The notes: a model not told the origin generated them from the sequence alone. A stretch of 64,000 bases of DNA from Eubacteriales bacterium (GCA_030537525.1 JAUNVU010000003.1:1-64000); one strand, 5' to 3'. Positions 39,001 to 48,220 are shown, counted from the stretch's first letter. Numbers and translations are program-made.

Positions 39001-39276
39001 TTAAACTATCTTAAGGAGAGTAAGTTTGAGGGTGTAGAAAACTGTCAGTTGGTGGCGGCGGAGAGCTTGGCAAAGGCCAGGGCGACACTTAGTAATTTCT
39101 TCTCTGGCGACATTGCACCGCGTCCTCGCGTCATTGCGGGAACTAAAATAGAGCTTGCCAAGCTACCTTGTCATTACTGTAGATTTAAGTCGGTCTGTGG
39201 TTTTGACAGGCGCCGCATTTTCGCCCAAGTAGAGGAATTAGCTGAAGCTAAGGAGCAGCCAAATGAAGTGGACTAG
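36010..39276 (+). CDS. addB: AddB subunit of helicase-nuclease
   Basis: 1088 residues. AddAB processes double-strand breaks for recombination. The C-terminal RecB-like nuclease has YKTGSQDLDEAAIQAGLDFQLPLYIY, and the cysteines of the AddB iron-sulfur cluster appear as one in IANCPYQAF and three in CHYCRFKSVC. The N-terminus normally has a Walker A (GRSGSGKT in B. subtilis); here the aligned segment reads LHGADPRALL, so ATP binding at this site is probably lost. No ribosome binding site precedes ATG 36010. Overlaps addA by 14 bases. Confidence 0.9.
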   Translation: MTNYSSGQVKILHGADPRALLDRCLYELAEFTDTNPQRKAYLLVPESLKAESERRYLEKFARGGLLMADVLSFRRLAEYCLARTGAPAEPLSNFAELLILKSILEARESDFKKLCLASSKLENLSEIAKVLRDFSRHGLNGLEIQEASKHYPLVAGREKLQELGALYEAFGQASQARILKSSLSKLLTELLNSEDEFVKEALSWLEAAAIWIYGYGDLRRLSKEEIQLIAALYRKGADLHIALPLGEAKPTGQFGASKLSQLSLEDLLAEIPEAKPLYQEVEDGRAEESLAFATYIMGDNPEFRLKSAFTPQLVHAEDRYQAAEFLAGEIRRLLLSGVRRKEIAVAIFEQADEALIEEVFKEFELASELSRVPVIAESMLYRWLSFLGDLLGGESRVDKLLSGLENALRPEAVSLSALSILENLALAQGINYLSQFESKLDLPEGEARAAIVAIKKLQGELNSLRRVGSCQEIVADLEQYLDRCVLPSLETILAESEDEIFKQNNALCWRSVGQVLRDLKELFAERKSSLEEVFELLLTALAATMPPSIPLGVDRIAVGSMRQLLAKDVAYLFCFNTSLDNLPPPLPAEGLLLASERSFLKAVVGENFPNNREDYPETNAYLLSQIFSLPRRGLIFLHCQLAEPKSTPPYLTGETLSRFELRLASLGPEHILALESGQLPDQRALVPEARRRILARFGRQYLANYPGDLAEAIRTAWFGDFDESLSSFYEEPARLALAKQQWPGLAQDQLLGILKQLPACSASSLRNIANCPYQAFQTFLLGAKERAEAVVNPLSKGSFIHLMLELLLPQFAELAESLEEAGDEQLWLNYLRRDLLPKIYQRAANTQGLNYWLEPEIYGNEGQKLLNFLPAFIHALQREDRGFRPRYAEWQFPKHSAAVQLDFPLAAETASIALSGVIDRIDEKVVDGLNLLSISDYKTGSQDLDEAAIQAGLDFQLPLYIYVANQYFKEAKVAEASILRLDSSNPKTVSLGQGVADLNYLKESKFEGVENCQLVAAESLAKARATLSNFFSGDIAPRPRVIAGTKIELAKLPCHYCRFKSVCGFDRRRIFAQVEELAEAKEQPNEVD

Positions 39277-42200
39277 AGAACAATTAGCGGCAATTAAAGA
39301 AGATTCAAAAGCCGGTATATTGCTCATGGCTGGTGCTGGCAGCGGTAAGACGGCGGTTTTGAGTGAGCGCTTGATCTCCAGGCTTTTGCCAAGTGAAGAG
39401 GGTGGCGAGCCTAGTCTGAAGCCAGAAAATGTCTTGGTCCTGACCTTCACGAAGAAGGCGGCCAAGGAGATGCGGCAGAGGATTGAGAAGAATTTGACGG
39501 AGCGTTTGGAACAGAGTACAGATCGGGATTTAAGGCTCAAGATTCGGGAGCTGCGTGACAGATTGCCGCTAGCACAGATATCGACAATTCACGCCTTTTG
39601 TTGGGAATTGTTGCGGAATAATTACCTCGGCTTGCAATACCAGGGGCAGGGCAGAATATCGGCCAAGAGCCGAATTATGAATGAGGTCGAGGCTGATGAA
39701 ATCTTGCAAGAAGCAGTGTCAAAGGTGCTTTTAGAGATTTATGCAAAGCTTGGTGAGGCGGCGCTTAAAAGGGATTTTCAAACGCAGTCAGAAAGTCCAA
39801 AAGAAGAGATCTTAACACCTGAATTGACGGATTATGACTACTTCTTTCAGAGGCAGAGCATCACTATTGAATCGACAAAACTTGAAGCAGATCTGAAAGG
39901 CGACTACCATCTCCTGAGGGCGCTCCCAGATTATAGGCTTGAATTGCAAAGAGCTCTTGAAGATTTAGAAAAGTCTACGACTATAAGTCCTGAGACAGCC
40001 ATTATTAAGCACGCATATGACTTGTTCACAGAGGCTGCAAGGCTCTTCTTAGATGGGACTAGAGAGTTTTTAGGCCATCCACAGTTGGCAGTTTGGACAA
40101 AGAAGCCGACAGCTGAGGGCAAGCGCAGCCTGAATTTTGAGGATTTCTTTTGTAGAGAAGAATTTGCCGTCAAGTTAGGTCAATTAATTGAGGATTTTAA
40201 TAGGCTTCTAGCAGATGAAGATAATTTTGCAGAAAACTATCTCAAATTTCACGACAACATACGCGAAGAACTGGAGAAATTGACGGAAGAAGAGCTCATT
40301 CCCAAGATTAGTAATCGCGGAAATCGAGACAAAAATCCCGATAAATTCGATCTTCGAGATATTGAAGGTCGAAAAATCTTACCTCTGGTCCAATTGATGA
40401 CAGGAAAATTCAAAGCTGGCAGCACTTGGTATGAGGAGTTCCAGTTGTCTGCTTTTCCACCGCTCTTTGCCACTTCCGCCGAAACCTTTAGAAAACTGCT
40501 CTTGAGTTCCGCCAGGCTGGCTCGCGTGCAAGGCAAGCTATTGGCGAAAATAGACGAATGCTACAACGATTTAAAGTTCAAGCGCGACTTGATTGACTAT
40601 TCAGATCTCGAGCAACTTAGTCTTGAACTTCTACGTCAAGATGACGAGCTTGCTGCCATTTCGGCTGACATCTCAGAAATTTACGTCGACGAGTATCAAG
40701 ACACTTCCCTCATCCAAGAAGAGATCTTTAGGCTCTTAGCAAGAGACGGCAGTAAGCTCTTCATGGTTGGTGACCTGAAGCAGTCTATCTACCGCTTCCG
40801 TCACGCACAGCCAAATCTCTTTTTGGAGCGTGCGGCCGCCTATCAAGAGGGTGCGGCTGACGGCCAACTCCTGACTCTAGTCAGAAATTTCCGCTCAACG
40901 CCAGCGGTCTTGAGCTATGTTAACCGCCTCTTTGCAAGAATTTTCCAGCGTGAAATAGCGGGTCTGGACTATGATGAGACGCAGCGGCTTTTGCCTGGTC
41001 ATGATGCATACGATCTGGAAGGCAAGGTTGCCGTCAAGATCTTGCTAGAAGCTGAGGTTCCCGAGGCAGAAATACTGGAAAAAACTAAATTGAATCATGA
41101 ACTGCAAGCGCTCTTTCGTCACGGTGACAAATTGCGGCGCGAGGCTCTCTTGACGGCTGTTGAGGTCATGAAGCTGAAGGCTGCCGGCTATAAGTATGAC
41201 GAGATTATGGTGCTTTGTCGGAAAAATGCTCAATTGGCAAGTTATAGTCAGGTTTTCAAGCAGCTTGGCATCCCACTACACAGTAATAGGCAGGTCAAAA
41301 TTGATAGCCAGGAGCTGCTCTTTTTGAGTGACTTTGTCGAGGCGTTGAAGAATCCACAAAATGACATACCGCTCTTGGCCTATTTGCGCTCACCGCTGCA
41401 CGGTCAACAAATTTCTGAGGCTGAACTACTCGAAGCGGCCTATTTCAGCCGCAGTCAAAAGAGTGAAAAGGACCCCTATTACAGCCTCCTTGGCGGTCGC
41501 AGGTATTTTCATCAGAGACTGCAAAATTATTTGGCAAAAGCCCCGTCAAGCCCCGCCAAAGAAGCCTTGCAAAATGCCATGGAACTACTTGCAAAGTGGC
41601 GCCAGGAATTGACTTATAGGCCATACCCGGAGGTCTTAAAAGAAATTCTTCTACTGTCGCCATACCGTGAATACCTGGCCTTGATGGACAGAGATGGACT
41701 TGGCAGGCTTGAAGATCTCGACTTGTTCATAGGCTGGCTTGAAGATGCTAAAAATCGCGGCTTGAGCTTCGCTGAGTCAATAGCTGAGCTCAAGAAATTA
41801 CGTGAAACTGAGACGCAGTTGGCAGATAAGCAGAAGATCAGCGAGGAGGGCAAGTTAAAATTATTGACGATTCATGCTGCCAAGGGGCTTGAAGCCAAGG
41901 TAGTGATCTTAGCAGCAGCGAATCAGAGGCTCAGTAAGAACAATAGCTATCCACTAGTCCGACTCTCGACTGGTGCTAGAAGCTCGCTGTTGACGTTGAG
42001 GCCAGAAGTACAATTTGAATTGGCTGGCAAAAGCAGGAGCCTGACCATGGCTAGCCTCGGCCTGGGAACGGAGCTGGTTGAGCGCTATATAATGCCCAGA
42101 TATCAATATGTATTAGAAGTTGAAGCCCTTGAAGAATTTGCTGAAGAGCTGAGAATACTCTACGTCGCCTTGACTAGGGCCAAGGAGCGACTATTAATAG

Positions 42201-43312
42201 TTGCTCAAAGTAGTAAGAAGAAATTAGCAGAGAGCCTAGAAGCAGTTTATCTCTCACAGTCGGCAAACTATCTACAGGTAATACTAGCTACCATGGCCGA
42301 AGAATGGAATATACCCGAAGACTTCCTGAGTGGCCTACCACCTTATGAGGCTAAATTAGATGATTACCTTGAGCTGTCAATTTGCGATGAATTGAGCCTA
42401 ATTGACGAATTTATAGTGGCTAGAGAGCAGTTGAGCTCTAGTACATTAGACAGCGAAGCAGACGCAATATCGCAAGCCGAAGTTGAAAAATCGCTGAGTC
42501 TCGCATCTTTCCAAGACAGAGAGCTGCCACATGAGGAATTAGTAGACTTGCCAGGTAAGCTCAGTGTTTCGGAGCTTACTAAGCAGGTAGCCAGACAATT
42601 TGGTGGTCGAGTCTTAGAGCTTGGCGAGATGGAGGTCATGCCAGATATGTCCTTGCTTATCGAGCCGCTAGCTGCCGCCAATACAGAGACTGGTTTTAGC
42701 CCTAGTGAATACGGCTCTTTGTTGCACAAGGTCTTGATGCTCTGGGATCTGCAAAAGAGCGCAGCAGCAAGTGATCTACTGGCAGATCTCTATAGGCAGC
42801 TGGAGAGTTTTAGGAGCCATGAGCTCTTAGATGAGCTCGAATTTGCTGAAGTGATGAGAACAGAAAATATCGACCATCTCTTGGCTTTTGCCAATTCAGA
42901 GCTGGCCCGAGAAATTCTGGAGGCTGTACATGTCGAGCGCGAGCGCAACTTCACCCTGGCCGTCCCCGCCGAGTTCTTCAAGTCAGAAGAGGCAGTTCAG
43001 TTGAGTGGGGAAATAGTTGCCGTGCAGGGGATTATCGACCTCTTCTACCTGCGCCCTGATGGAAGTGTAGTCCTCGTCGATTACAAGTCTGACCGCCTGC
43101 CAGCAAGGGTGCTTGCAGATGATGAGCGACTAGGTGAATTATTGAGCGAGCGTTACGGTACTCAGCTCTACTTCTATCGTGAGGCCATAGAACGCATTTA
43201 TAAGCGTCCTGTCGCCAGAACGAGTCTCTGGCTAATTCGCTATGGCCGCGAAGTTGGTAGCCCAGTGATAGATATAGTAAACTCTAGGCATAAGCCTGGA
43301 AACGTCAATTAG
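39263..43312 (+). CDS. addA: AddA subunit of helicase-nuclease
   Basis: 1349 residues, slightly longer than the usual ~1240. UvrD-type helicase motifs: the Q motif at MKWTREQLAAI, Walker A GAGSGKTAVLSERL, TFTKKAAKEMRQRI, ISTIHAFCWELL, Walker B-like EIYVDEYQDTSLIQ, GDLKQSIYRFRHAQP, and LYVALTRAKERLLIV. The C-terminal nuclease has GIIDLFYLRPDGSVVLVDYKSD. With AddB it resects DNA ends. The segment of about 200 residues after motif Ia is a long insertion rich in charged residues. Confidence 0.94.
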   Translation: MKWTREQLAAIKEDSKAGILLMAGAGSGKTAVLSERLISRLLPSEEGGEPSLKPENVLVLTFTKKAAKEMRQRIEKNLTERLEQSTDRDLRLKIRELRDRLPLAQISTIHAFCWELLRNNYLGLQYQGQGRISAKSRIMNEVEADEILQEAVSKVLLEIYAKLGEAALKRDFQTQSESPKEEILTPELTDYDYFFQRQSITIESTKLEADLKGDYHLLRALPDYRLELQRALEDLEKSTTISPETAIIKHAYDLFTEAARLFLDGTREFLGHPQLAVWTKKPTAEGKRSLNFEDFFCREEFAVKLGQLIEDFNRLLADEDNFAENYLKFHDNIREELEKLTEEELIPKISNRGNRDKNPDKFDLRDIEGRKILPLVQLMTGKFKAGSTWYEEFQLSAFPPLFATSAETFRKLLLSSARLARVQGKLLAKIDECYNDLKFKRDLIDYSDLEQLSLELLRQDDELAAISADISEIYVDEYQDTSLIQEEIFRLLARDGSKLFMVGDLKQSIYRFRHAQPNLFLERAAAYQEGAADGQLLTLVRNFRSTPAVLSYVNRLFARIFQREIAGLDYDETQRLLPGHDAYDLEGKVAVKILLEAEVPEAEILEKTKLNHELQALFRHGDKLRREALLTAVEVMKLKAAGYKYDEIMVLCRKNAQLASYSQVFKQLGIPLHSNRQVKIDSQELLFLSDFVEALKNPQNDIPLLAYLRSPLHGQQISEAELLEAAYFSRSQKSEKDPYYSLLGGRRYFHQRLQNYLAKAPSSPAKEALQNAMELLAKWRQELTYRPYPEVLKEILLLSPYREYLALMDRDGLGRLEDLDLFIGWLEDAKNRGLSFAESIAELKKLRETETQLADKQKISEEGKLKLLTIHAAKGLEAKVVILAAANQRLSKNNSYPLVRLSTGARSSLLTLRPEVQFELAGKSRSLTMASLGLGTELVERYIMPRYQYVLEVEALEEFAEELRILYVALTRAKERLLIVAQSSKKKLAESLEAVYLSQSANYLQVILATMAEEWNIPEDFLSGLPPYEAKLDDYLELSICDELSLIDEFIVAREQLSSSTLDSEADAISQAEVEKSLSLASFQDRELPHEELVDLPGKLSVSELTKQVARQFGGRVLELGEMEVMPDMSLLIEPLAAANTETGFSPSEYGSLLHKVLMLWDLQKSAAASDLLADLYRQLESFRSHELLDELEFAEVMRTENIDHLLAFANSELAREILEAVHVERERNFTLAVPAEFFKSEEAVQLSGEIVAVQGIIDLFYLRPDGSVVLVDYKSDRLPARVLADDERLGELLSERYGTQLYFYREAIERIYKRPVARTSLWLIRYGREVGSPVIDIVNSRHKPGNVN

Positions 43313-43321
43313 GAGGCATCT

Positions 43322-43864
43322 ATGGAACACAAGCATGCTCAGAAACAGGGCTATGTTCAGGTCTATGCAGGTAATGGTAAGGGCAAGTCGACAGCGGCTG
43401 CCGGCCTGACTTTTCGGGCCTCTGGCCGCAATTGGCAAATCCTCTTCATACAATTTCTAAAAAGTGGTAATTCGGCTGAACTTCGCATCATGGAGAAGCT
43501 AGATAATATCAAGCTGGTGACGGGTCAGAAGGTCAATAAATTCACCTTCCACATGACAGAAGAAGAACTTGCGACGGCCAAGGCGGAGAATCAAGAGCGC
43601 CTGGAAATGGCGCGGTCGGAGGCCGCAAATTATGACATGGTCGTCCTCGATGAAGCGCTTGGGGCGATTGCCGCAGGTGTCATTGAAGAAGAAAGCCTGA
43701 TTGACTTCATGAAGCATAAGCCAAAGCATACTGAGTTAGTAATTACAGGTCGAGGCCCAAGTGATGCTGTAATTGAGGCGACTGATTATTACACAGAGTG
43801 CTGTGAACGCAAGCATCCGTATCAGAGCTTCGGCCTGAACGCCAGGCCTGGTATTGAATTTTAG
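43322..43864 (+). CDS. cobO: Corrinoid adenosyltransferase (CobO/CobA type)
   Basis: 180 residues. The P-loop GNGKGKSTAAAGL and the segments LFIQFLKSGN, MVVLDEALGAIAAGVI and ELVITGRGPSDAVIEATDYYTE are typical of the CobO/BtuR family, which transfers the adenosyl group of ATP to cob(I)alamin. No other cobalamin gene is here. Some RecA-like CobO relatives may do other jobs. It lies 9 bases after addA and 2 bases before the MurT-GatD fusion, with a good ribosome binding site (TAGGAGG). Confidence 0.85.
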   Translation: MEHKHAQKQGYVQVYAGNGKGKSTAAAGLTFRASGRNWQILFIQFLKSGNSAELRIMEKLDNIKLVTGQKVNKFTFHMTEEELATAKAENQERLEMARSEAANYDMVVLDEALGAIAAGVIEEESLIDFMKHKPKHTELVITGRGPSDAVIEATDYYTECCERKHPYQSFGLNARPGIEF

Positions 43865-43866
43865 TC

Positions 43867-46071
43867 TTGGGTATTGTCACCACCATCTTAATTACAGGCA
43901 CTAATGGCAAGACCAGCATCTGCCATATTTTGAAGGAAGTCTTTAGACAGGCAGGTATTCCGCTGCAGTCCAATATCCACTGGCACGATGATCGCACAGA
44001 GCGTGCAGCAGATTATTTCACAGCTGTTGAAGAGAGTCGGGCGAGGGGTGAACCCATGGTCTATATTCTCGAAGTCGAGGAGTCCGAATTTGCCTACTTC
44101 GCAGAGCAGCTGCAAGCAGATTTCATCGTACTTGCCAATCTCTCGAGAAACCAACTCAATCTCTATGGTGAATTAGATTCTCTAGTCTCAAATCTCAAGC
44201 GAGGTTTAGAACTTGCGCCGCAGGCACAAGCTATACTCTGTGCCGATGACCCGCTGGTTGCCTATATCGGTGCTGAGATAGAAGACAAGGAGAGAATTCA
44301 CTACTACGGTCTGGATGCTCACGAACTCAATGAATTGGACAATCGCTCCGAGCACTTTCTAATTGAGGCTGCCCACTGTAACTACTGCGGGGCGGAACTT
44401 GAATACAGAGGGCTCAGCTTCTCCAATTTCGGCGATTACTACTGTCCAAATGGTGACTTTCAGCGGCCTGAGCGGGATTTAGAATTTAGTCAGCTAGGTG
44501 AGGGCCAGAAGTGCTCACGGCTGCGCTTCGACTTCCCAGATGTCAAGAATTTAGAGCTTGAACTTCTGATGCCAAGCCTCATGAATGCCTATAATGCGGC
44601 GGCGGCAGCCCTTCTCGCGAGATTATTTGGGCTTTCAGCGGAGCAGACAATTTATGCCCTGGGGCGCTGCCTACCACCTCGGGGTCGCTTTGAACGCTTT
44701 AATTCTCCCATGGGTAATTTCTGCCTACTGCGTGCAGACAATCCCGAAGCCTATAACGCAACTCTGGCCTGGGCCCTGCAACAAGAGGACTTCGGCGGTC
44801 TAATGCTAAGCCTAGACCAGACGGGACAGGAGCATTCCAGTGACTTGTCCTGGCTCTGGGATATTCTCTTTGAAAAACTCCCCTTCGCAGGGCAAATCGG
44901 GATTACAGGAAACAGAAAATATGATCTGGCTCTGCGACTCCGCTATGCCAGTGTGGCTAAGGGACGTCTAGAATTGGCGCAAAATGACCTCGAATTACTC
45001 GCCCGCTTCCTAAATCGAGCCAAGAGCAAGACGGTCTACTGGCTGCTCGATAAGTCGGGAAGTCACAGAATGCGTCCTGAACTCGCGGCCAGAGCCAGCT
45101 CTGAGCTAGACCAGTGGCGCCAGATCCTCAATGCAGGTGGCAGCCTAAGTCTCGGCTCTGCCAAAATGACTGGAGAATGTGCCTATAGCGAAATCCATGA
45201 GCAGCCTGAGCGGAAACTGACTGCAAAAGACAGCATGGGCCTCGTCAGCCTGCAAAGAGATAGGTCAGAAAAGAATTTAGATCACAGGCTCAGACTCGCC
45301 TATCTCTACCCAGCTGAACTCAATCTTTATGGCGATCGCGGAAACGTCCTCTGCCTAGGACAAAGGGCGAGATCTCGGGGTATAGAGCTTGAAGTGCACA
45401 CGATAGGACGTAAGGACGAGTTAAACCCTAGCCTCTATGACCTGTATTTCATGGGTGGAGGCCAGGATAGTGACCAGGGATTAGTGTATCAAGACTTCAT
45501 TCAAAAGGCTCCAGAGATTCGTCTTGCTATTGAGTCTGGTGCCGTCTTCCTCTGCATTTGCGGAGCCTACCAATTAATGGGCAAGCACTATTTGACTGCT
45601 GAGCAAAAATTGACTGGTCTCGGTATTCTGCCCTTGGAGACCAGGGCGGGTGAGGAGCGCATGGTTGGCGAGCTGCTCTTCTTGATGAATGGTGCCAAGC
45701 CAGCAACCGAGCGCACAGCAGCAGACTTAGCTAGAGATCCCAATTATCTGCTTGGTTATGAAAATCATGGTGGAGAGACCTTCCTTGAGGCTTCTGCCAC
45801 GCCTTTTGGTCAAGTTCTCTATGGCTATGGCAATAATCTCAGGAGAGAAAATGAGGGCGCTATCTATAAGAACCTCTATGGCACCTATGCTCATGGAGCC
45901 TTCTTACCGAGAAACCCTGCTATGGCTGACCGCTTACTAGAGCTCGCATGGCGCCATCGCTATGGAGATCTGCCGTTCCCGAAGAGTCAGAGTGCCGATG
46001 AATATGCCATGGCTTGCCGTGCTGAGGCCTTTAAGCGTCTAGGACTTAGTAACGGAGATTTAGAGGATTAA
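43867..46071 (+). CDS. MurT-GatD fusion: lipid II isoglutaminyl synthase in one chain
   Basis: 734 residues joining two proteins that are normally separate. Residues 1-~440 are MurT-like: ATP loop ITGTNGKTS (10-17) and an inserted zinc ribbon with Cys171, Cys174 and Cys193, the fourth position being Gly196. From about 471 comes a GatD/CobQ-type glutaminase: LYPAELNLYGDRGNV, FMGGGQDSDQG, the nucleophile Cys565 in CICGAYQL and the catalytic His676 in GTYAHGAFLPRNP. Together they amidate D-Glu in lipid II using glutamine. The start is TTG two bases after the cobO stop, with no ribosome binding site, suggesting coupled translation. A mis-assembly would need a lost stop; the linker reads cleanly. 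Confidence 0.85.
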   Translation: MGIVTTILITGTNGKTSICHILKEVFRQAGIPLQSNIHWHDDRTERAADYFTAVEESRARGEPMVYILEVEESEFAYFAEQLQADFIVLANLSRNQLNLYGELDSLVSNLKRGLELAPQAQAILCADDPLVAYIGAEIEDKERIHYYGLDAHELNELDNRSEHFLIEAAHCNYCGAELEYRGLSFSNFGDYYCPNGDFQRPERDLEFSQLGEGQKCSRLRFDFPDVKNLELELLMPSLMNAYNAAAAALLARLFGLSAEQTIYALGRCLPPRGRFERFNSPMGNFCLLRADNPEAYNATLAWALQQEDFGGLMLSLDQTGQEHSSDLSWLWDILFEKLPFAGQIGITGNRKYDLALRLRYASVAKGRLELAQNDLELLARFLNRAKSKTVYWLLDKSGSHRMRPELAARASSELDQWRQILNAGGSLSLGSAKMTGECAYSEIHEQPERKLTAKDSMGLVSLQRDRSEKNLDHRLRLAYLYPAELNLYGDRGNVLCLGQRARSRGIELEVHTIGRKDELNPSLYDLYFMGGGQDSDQGLVYQDFIQKAPEIRLAIESGAVFLCICGAYQLMGKHYLTAEQKLTGLGILPLETRAGEERMVGELLFLMNGAKPATERTAADLARDPNYLLGYENHGGETFLEASATPFGQVLYGYGNNLRRENEGAIYKNLYGTYAHGAFLPRNPAMADRLLELAWRHRYGDLPFPKSQSADEYAMACRAEAFKRLGLSNGDLED

Positions 46072-46175
46072 GCTACTGAAATTAGCTTGATGCCAGATAG
46101 ATTTCTACCGCTTTTGTAGATATCGAGTTTTCGACATTCACTTACACGATTTCGACTACAAAAATTAAGCCAAAT

Positions 46176-46205
46176 AAAAAGCGACAGCGATTTCTCGCTG
46201 CCGCT
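46176..46205 (-). terminator. Terminator after the 353-residue lipoprotein
   Basis: An 11-position stem with one mismatch (AGCGACAGCGA against TCGCTGCCGCT) and a loop TTTC; on the minus strand it ends in five T. Confidence 0.75.
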
Positions 46206-46227
46206 TCTTAAATTCTATTTAGCTAAA

Positions 46228-47289
46228 TTATTTTAGAGAAATCAATTCAGCTGGACTGACTTCGCAGATGTGCAGACCTTCGTTTAAGGCGACAATCTTG
46301 CTCTCATCATCCGTCGTGATCAAGGAGATCAAGAGGAAGACGTGCTCGTCACGCTGCGCTTCTTCGATGAAGATAGTGCCCATTGGCAGCTCAACAGCAA
46401 TCCTTCTGACCAGTTGACCCTCTTCTTGAATAACCCATTCTGGCTGGGAAATCTGGATTAAGATGTCTTGTAGTAGAGCGATTGCCTTGCTGGCTTGTTC
46501 TGGGTGCTCAATCATGTAGGTGGTGAGAATCTTTTGAATTTCCTTCTGAATAGCAGGGATCTCACTCTTGACTTTCTCGGTTACTTCACCGACTTGCTGC
46601 TTCTCGGCGTCGGTCAGACTAATGATACCCTTGCCGGTGTAGAAGGCTTCTTCGGCTGCTTCTGCATCTTCAAATGAGATGTAGAAGACGTTGTAGAAGT
46701 TGACCTTGAGCGTTGCCAGATAGTTCAGGACGGCGTCAATGGGTATTCTGTCTAGTAATTTGGCTATGTCAATGTCACCGATATTTTCTGCTTTTTCACC
46801 GAGTAAGTTGTCGAGTAAACCAGATTCAATTAGTAGTTTGAAGCCCTGCATCATCTTCTCGGGATCATAGTTGGCGGCAAAAATTGCACGCTTGACGTCT
46901 AATGGCTTGATCTTCGTGATGTCATAGACCTTGAAGCCGTTATCTAAGAGGAAATTAGCAGCACTGTCGGCATCGAGGGCAGCCAGCTTATTGACCTTAT
47001 CCTCGTGTGTTTCAGCATCGGCCTCTTCGGCAGGTTCTTCTGTCTCGTCTTCAGCATCAGCCTCTTCAGCAGGTTCATCTGCCTCGGCCTCAGCTTCGTC
47101 TTCTGCTGGAGCTTCCTCCTCATCTAAGTCCTTGGGCTCAGAATCGGCATTGTCTTCACCAAGAGTAGTTTGGGCAGCAACGTCCTCGTCCAGTTCTTGC
47201 TTGCGCTGGCCAGCCTTACAACCTACCAGACCGAAGAGCAAGCTCAGAGCCAAGAGAATGCTCAGTAATTTTACAGTTCTTTCTTTCAT
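46228..47289 (-). CDS. Lipoprotein with acidic repeat linker
   Basis: 353 residues. Signal peptide with lipobox LVGC. Residues about 45-95 are a low-complexity acidic linker in which PAEEADAE-like units repeat. The remaining ~250 residues are a folded domain without a motif I recognise; two parts (NFYNVFYISFEDAEAAEEAF and IAVELPMGTIFIEEAQRDEHVFLLISLI) look like a strand-helix pattern. Ribosome binding site GGAAGGA. Second gene of a two-lipoprotein operon (15 bases after the first). Confidence 0.65.
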   Translation of the reverse strand: MKERTVKLLSILLALSLLFGLVGCKAGQRKQELDEDVAAQTTLGEDNADSEPKDLDEEEAPAEDEAEAEADEPAEEADAEDETEEPAEEADAETHEDKVNKLAALDADSAANFLLDNGFKVYDITKIKPLDVKRAIFAANYDPEKMMQGFKLLIESGLLDNLLGEKAENIGDIDIAKLLDRIPIDAVLNYLATLKVNFYNVFYISFEDAEAAEEAFYTGKGIISLTDAEKQQVGEVTEKVKSEIPAIQKEIQKILTTYMIEHPEQASKAIALLQDILIQISQPEWVIQEEGQLVRRIAVELPMGTIFIEEAQRDEHVFLLISLITTDDESKIVALNEGLHICEVSPAELISLK

Positions 47290-47304
47290 GCTATTTCCTT
47301 CCTC

Positions 47305-48078
47305 CTATTTGTCATCGAGACCCATCAGTTCGAAATAGGGTTCAAAGACGACATCGTTGTTCTTCTTATATAAGAGTACGAGGCCGATGCGCTCGCCATC
47401 TTGTCTCATCTCGGCACGGGCTGTTGCAAGCCAGCTATTGAGATTTACTGTATATACCTTATTGCCAGACTCATCGACAATTTTCTCAAGCTCGGCGCCA
47501 AAAGACATTGCCTTGCCGATCATATCGGATTCGAGAAGGTTGGCGATTGCCCTGTCAGCAGCCTCTTGATTGTCGAAGTAGGCGTAAAAGACAGTTAATT
47601 CAGCCTTGCCAACCTGCTTGTCAGCGTAAACTACAGAACTTGGCTCTGGATCGTTGACCAAATTGTTGACGTAGAAGGAGAATTCCTCTTTCTTCAGTTC
47701 AGCCTTAAACTCCTGAACAGTGGGATTCTGCAACTCTGGCTCGGTGGGAGCGGTGCTGACTTGCTCTGCTTGCTCTGCTGTAGATTCTTCTGTCTCTGCC
47801 ACTTCTTCAGCCAGGTCTTCATCACCAGCTTCGACAGCAGTACTAGCTTCTACAGTAGCCTCAATAGTAGCTTCTTCTCGCTTCGCCTTGGCTTCTTCGG
47901 GGACATCTTTCGTCTCTGTAGCAGTAACTACAGTTGCTGGCTCAGTCCGATCCGAGGGATGGAATTTGACACCCTGGGTACAAGCTGAGAGGAAAATAGT
48001 GCTGGCCATGGTCACAGCTAAAATTTTAAATTTACCTGTCTTTAAAATTGCGAAAATCTTTATATTCTCTCTATTCAA
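47305..48078 (-). CDS. Lipoprotein of unknown function
   Basis: 257 residues from a TTG start. Signal peptide with lipobox LSAC (Cys33), a Thr/Glu/Ala-rich linker (about 40-115), then a compact C-terminal domain of about 130 residues starting EFKAELKKEEFSFYVNNL. The C-terminal domain shares its theme (AELTVFYAYFDNQEAADRAI) with the downstream lipoprotein (NFYNVFYISFEDAEAAEEAF), so the two may be distant paralogues. The start is uncertain, as the nearest GC-rich ribosome-binding-like stretch is 11 bases away. Confidence 0.6.
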   Translation of the reverse strand: MNRENIKIFAILKTGKFKILAVTMASTIFLSACTQGVKFHPSDRTEPATVVTATETKDVPEEAKAKREEATIEATVEASTAVEAGDEDLAEEVAETEESTAEQAEQVSTAPTEPELQNPTVQEFKAELKKEEFSFYVNNLVNDPEPSSVVYADKQVGKAELTVFYAYFDNQEAADRAIANLLESDMIGKAMSFGAELEKIVDESGNKVYTVNLNSWLATARAEMRQDGERIGLVLLYKKNNDVVFEPYFELMGLDDK

Positions 48079-48220
48079 ATGCTAAAACACCGCCCTTCTA
48101 GATTATTCTTAGAATTTAGCCAGTCAGTATAAGTTCCAGTTAAATTACAAGTTAATTACATTATATAGTATTCGAGCTTGTAAAAGATAGTTGAAAATCC
48201 ATGATTTTCAGGCAAAAGCT

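Noticed and set aside
46112..46163. Inverted repeat TTTTGTAG...CTACAAAA after the MurT-GatD gene as a terminator
   Set aside because: Spacing of 36 bases and no T-run on the exit side; left as possible structure only.
47000..47110. Tandem DNA repeats in the 353-residue lipoprotein gene
   Set aside because: They are imperfect and reflect a low-complexity acidic linker in the protein, not a mobile or CRISPR-like array.
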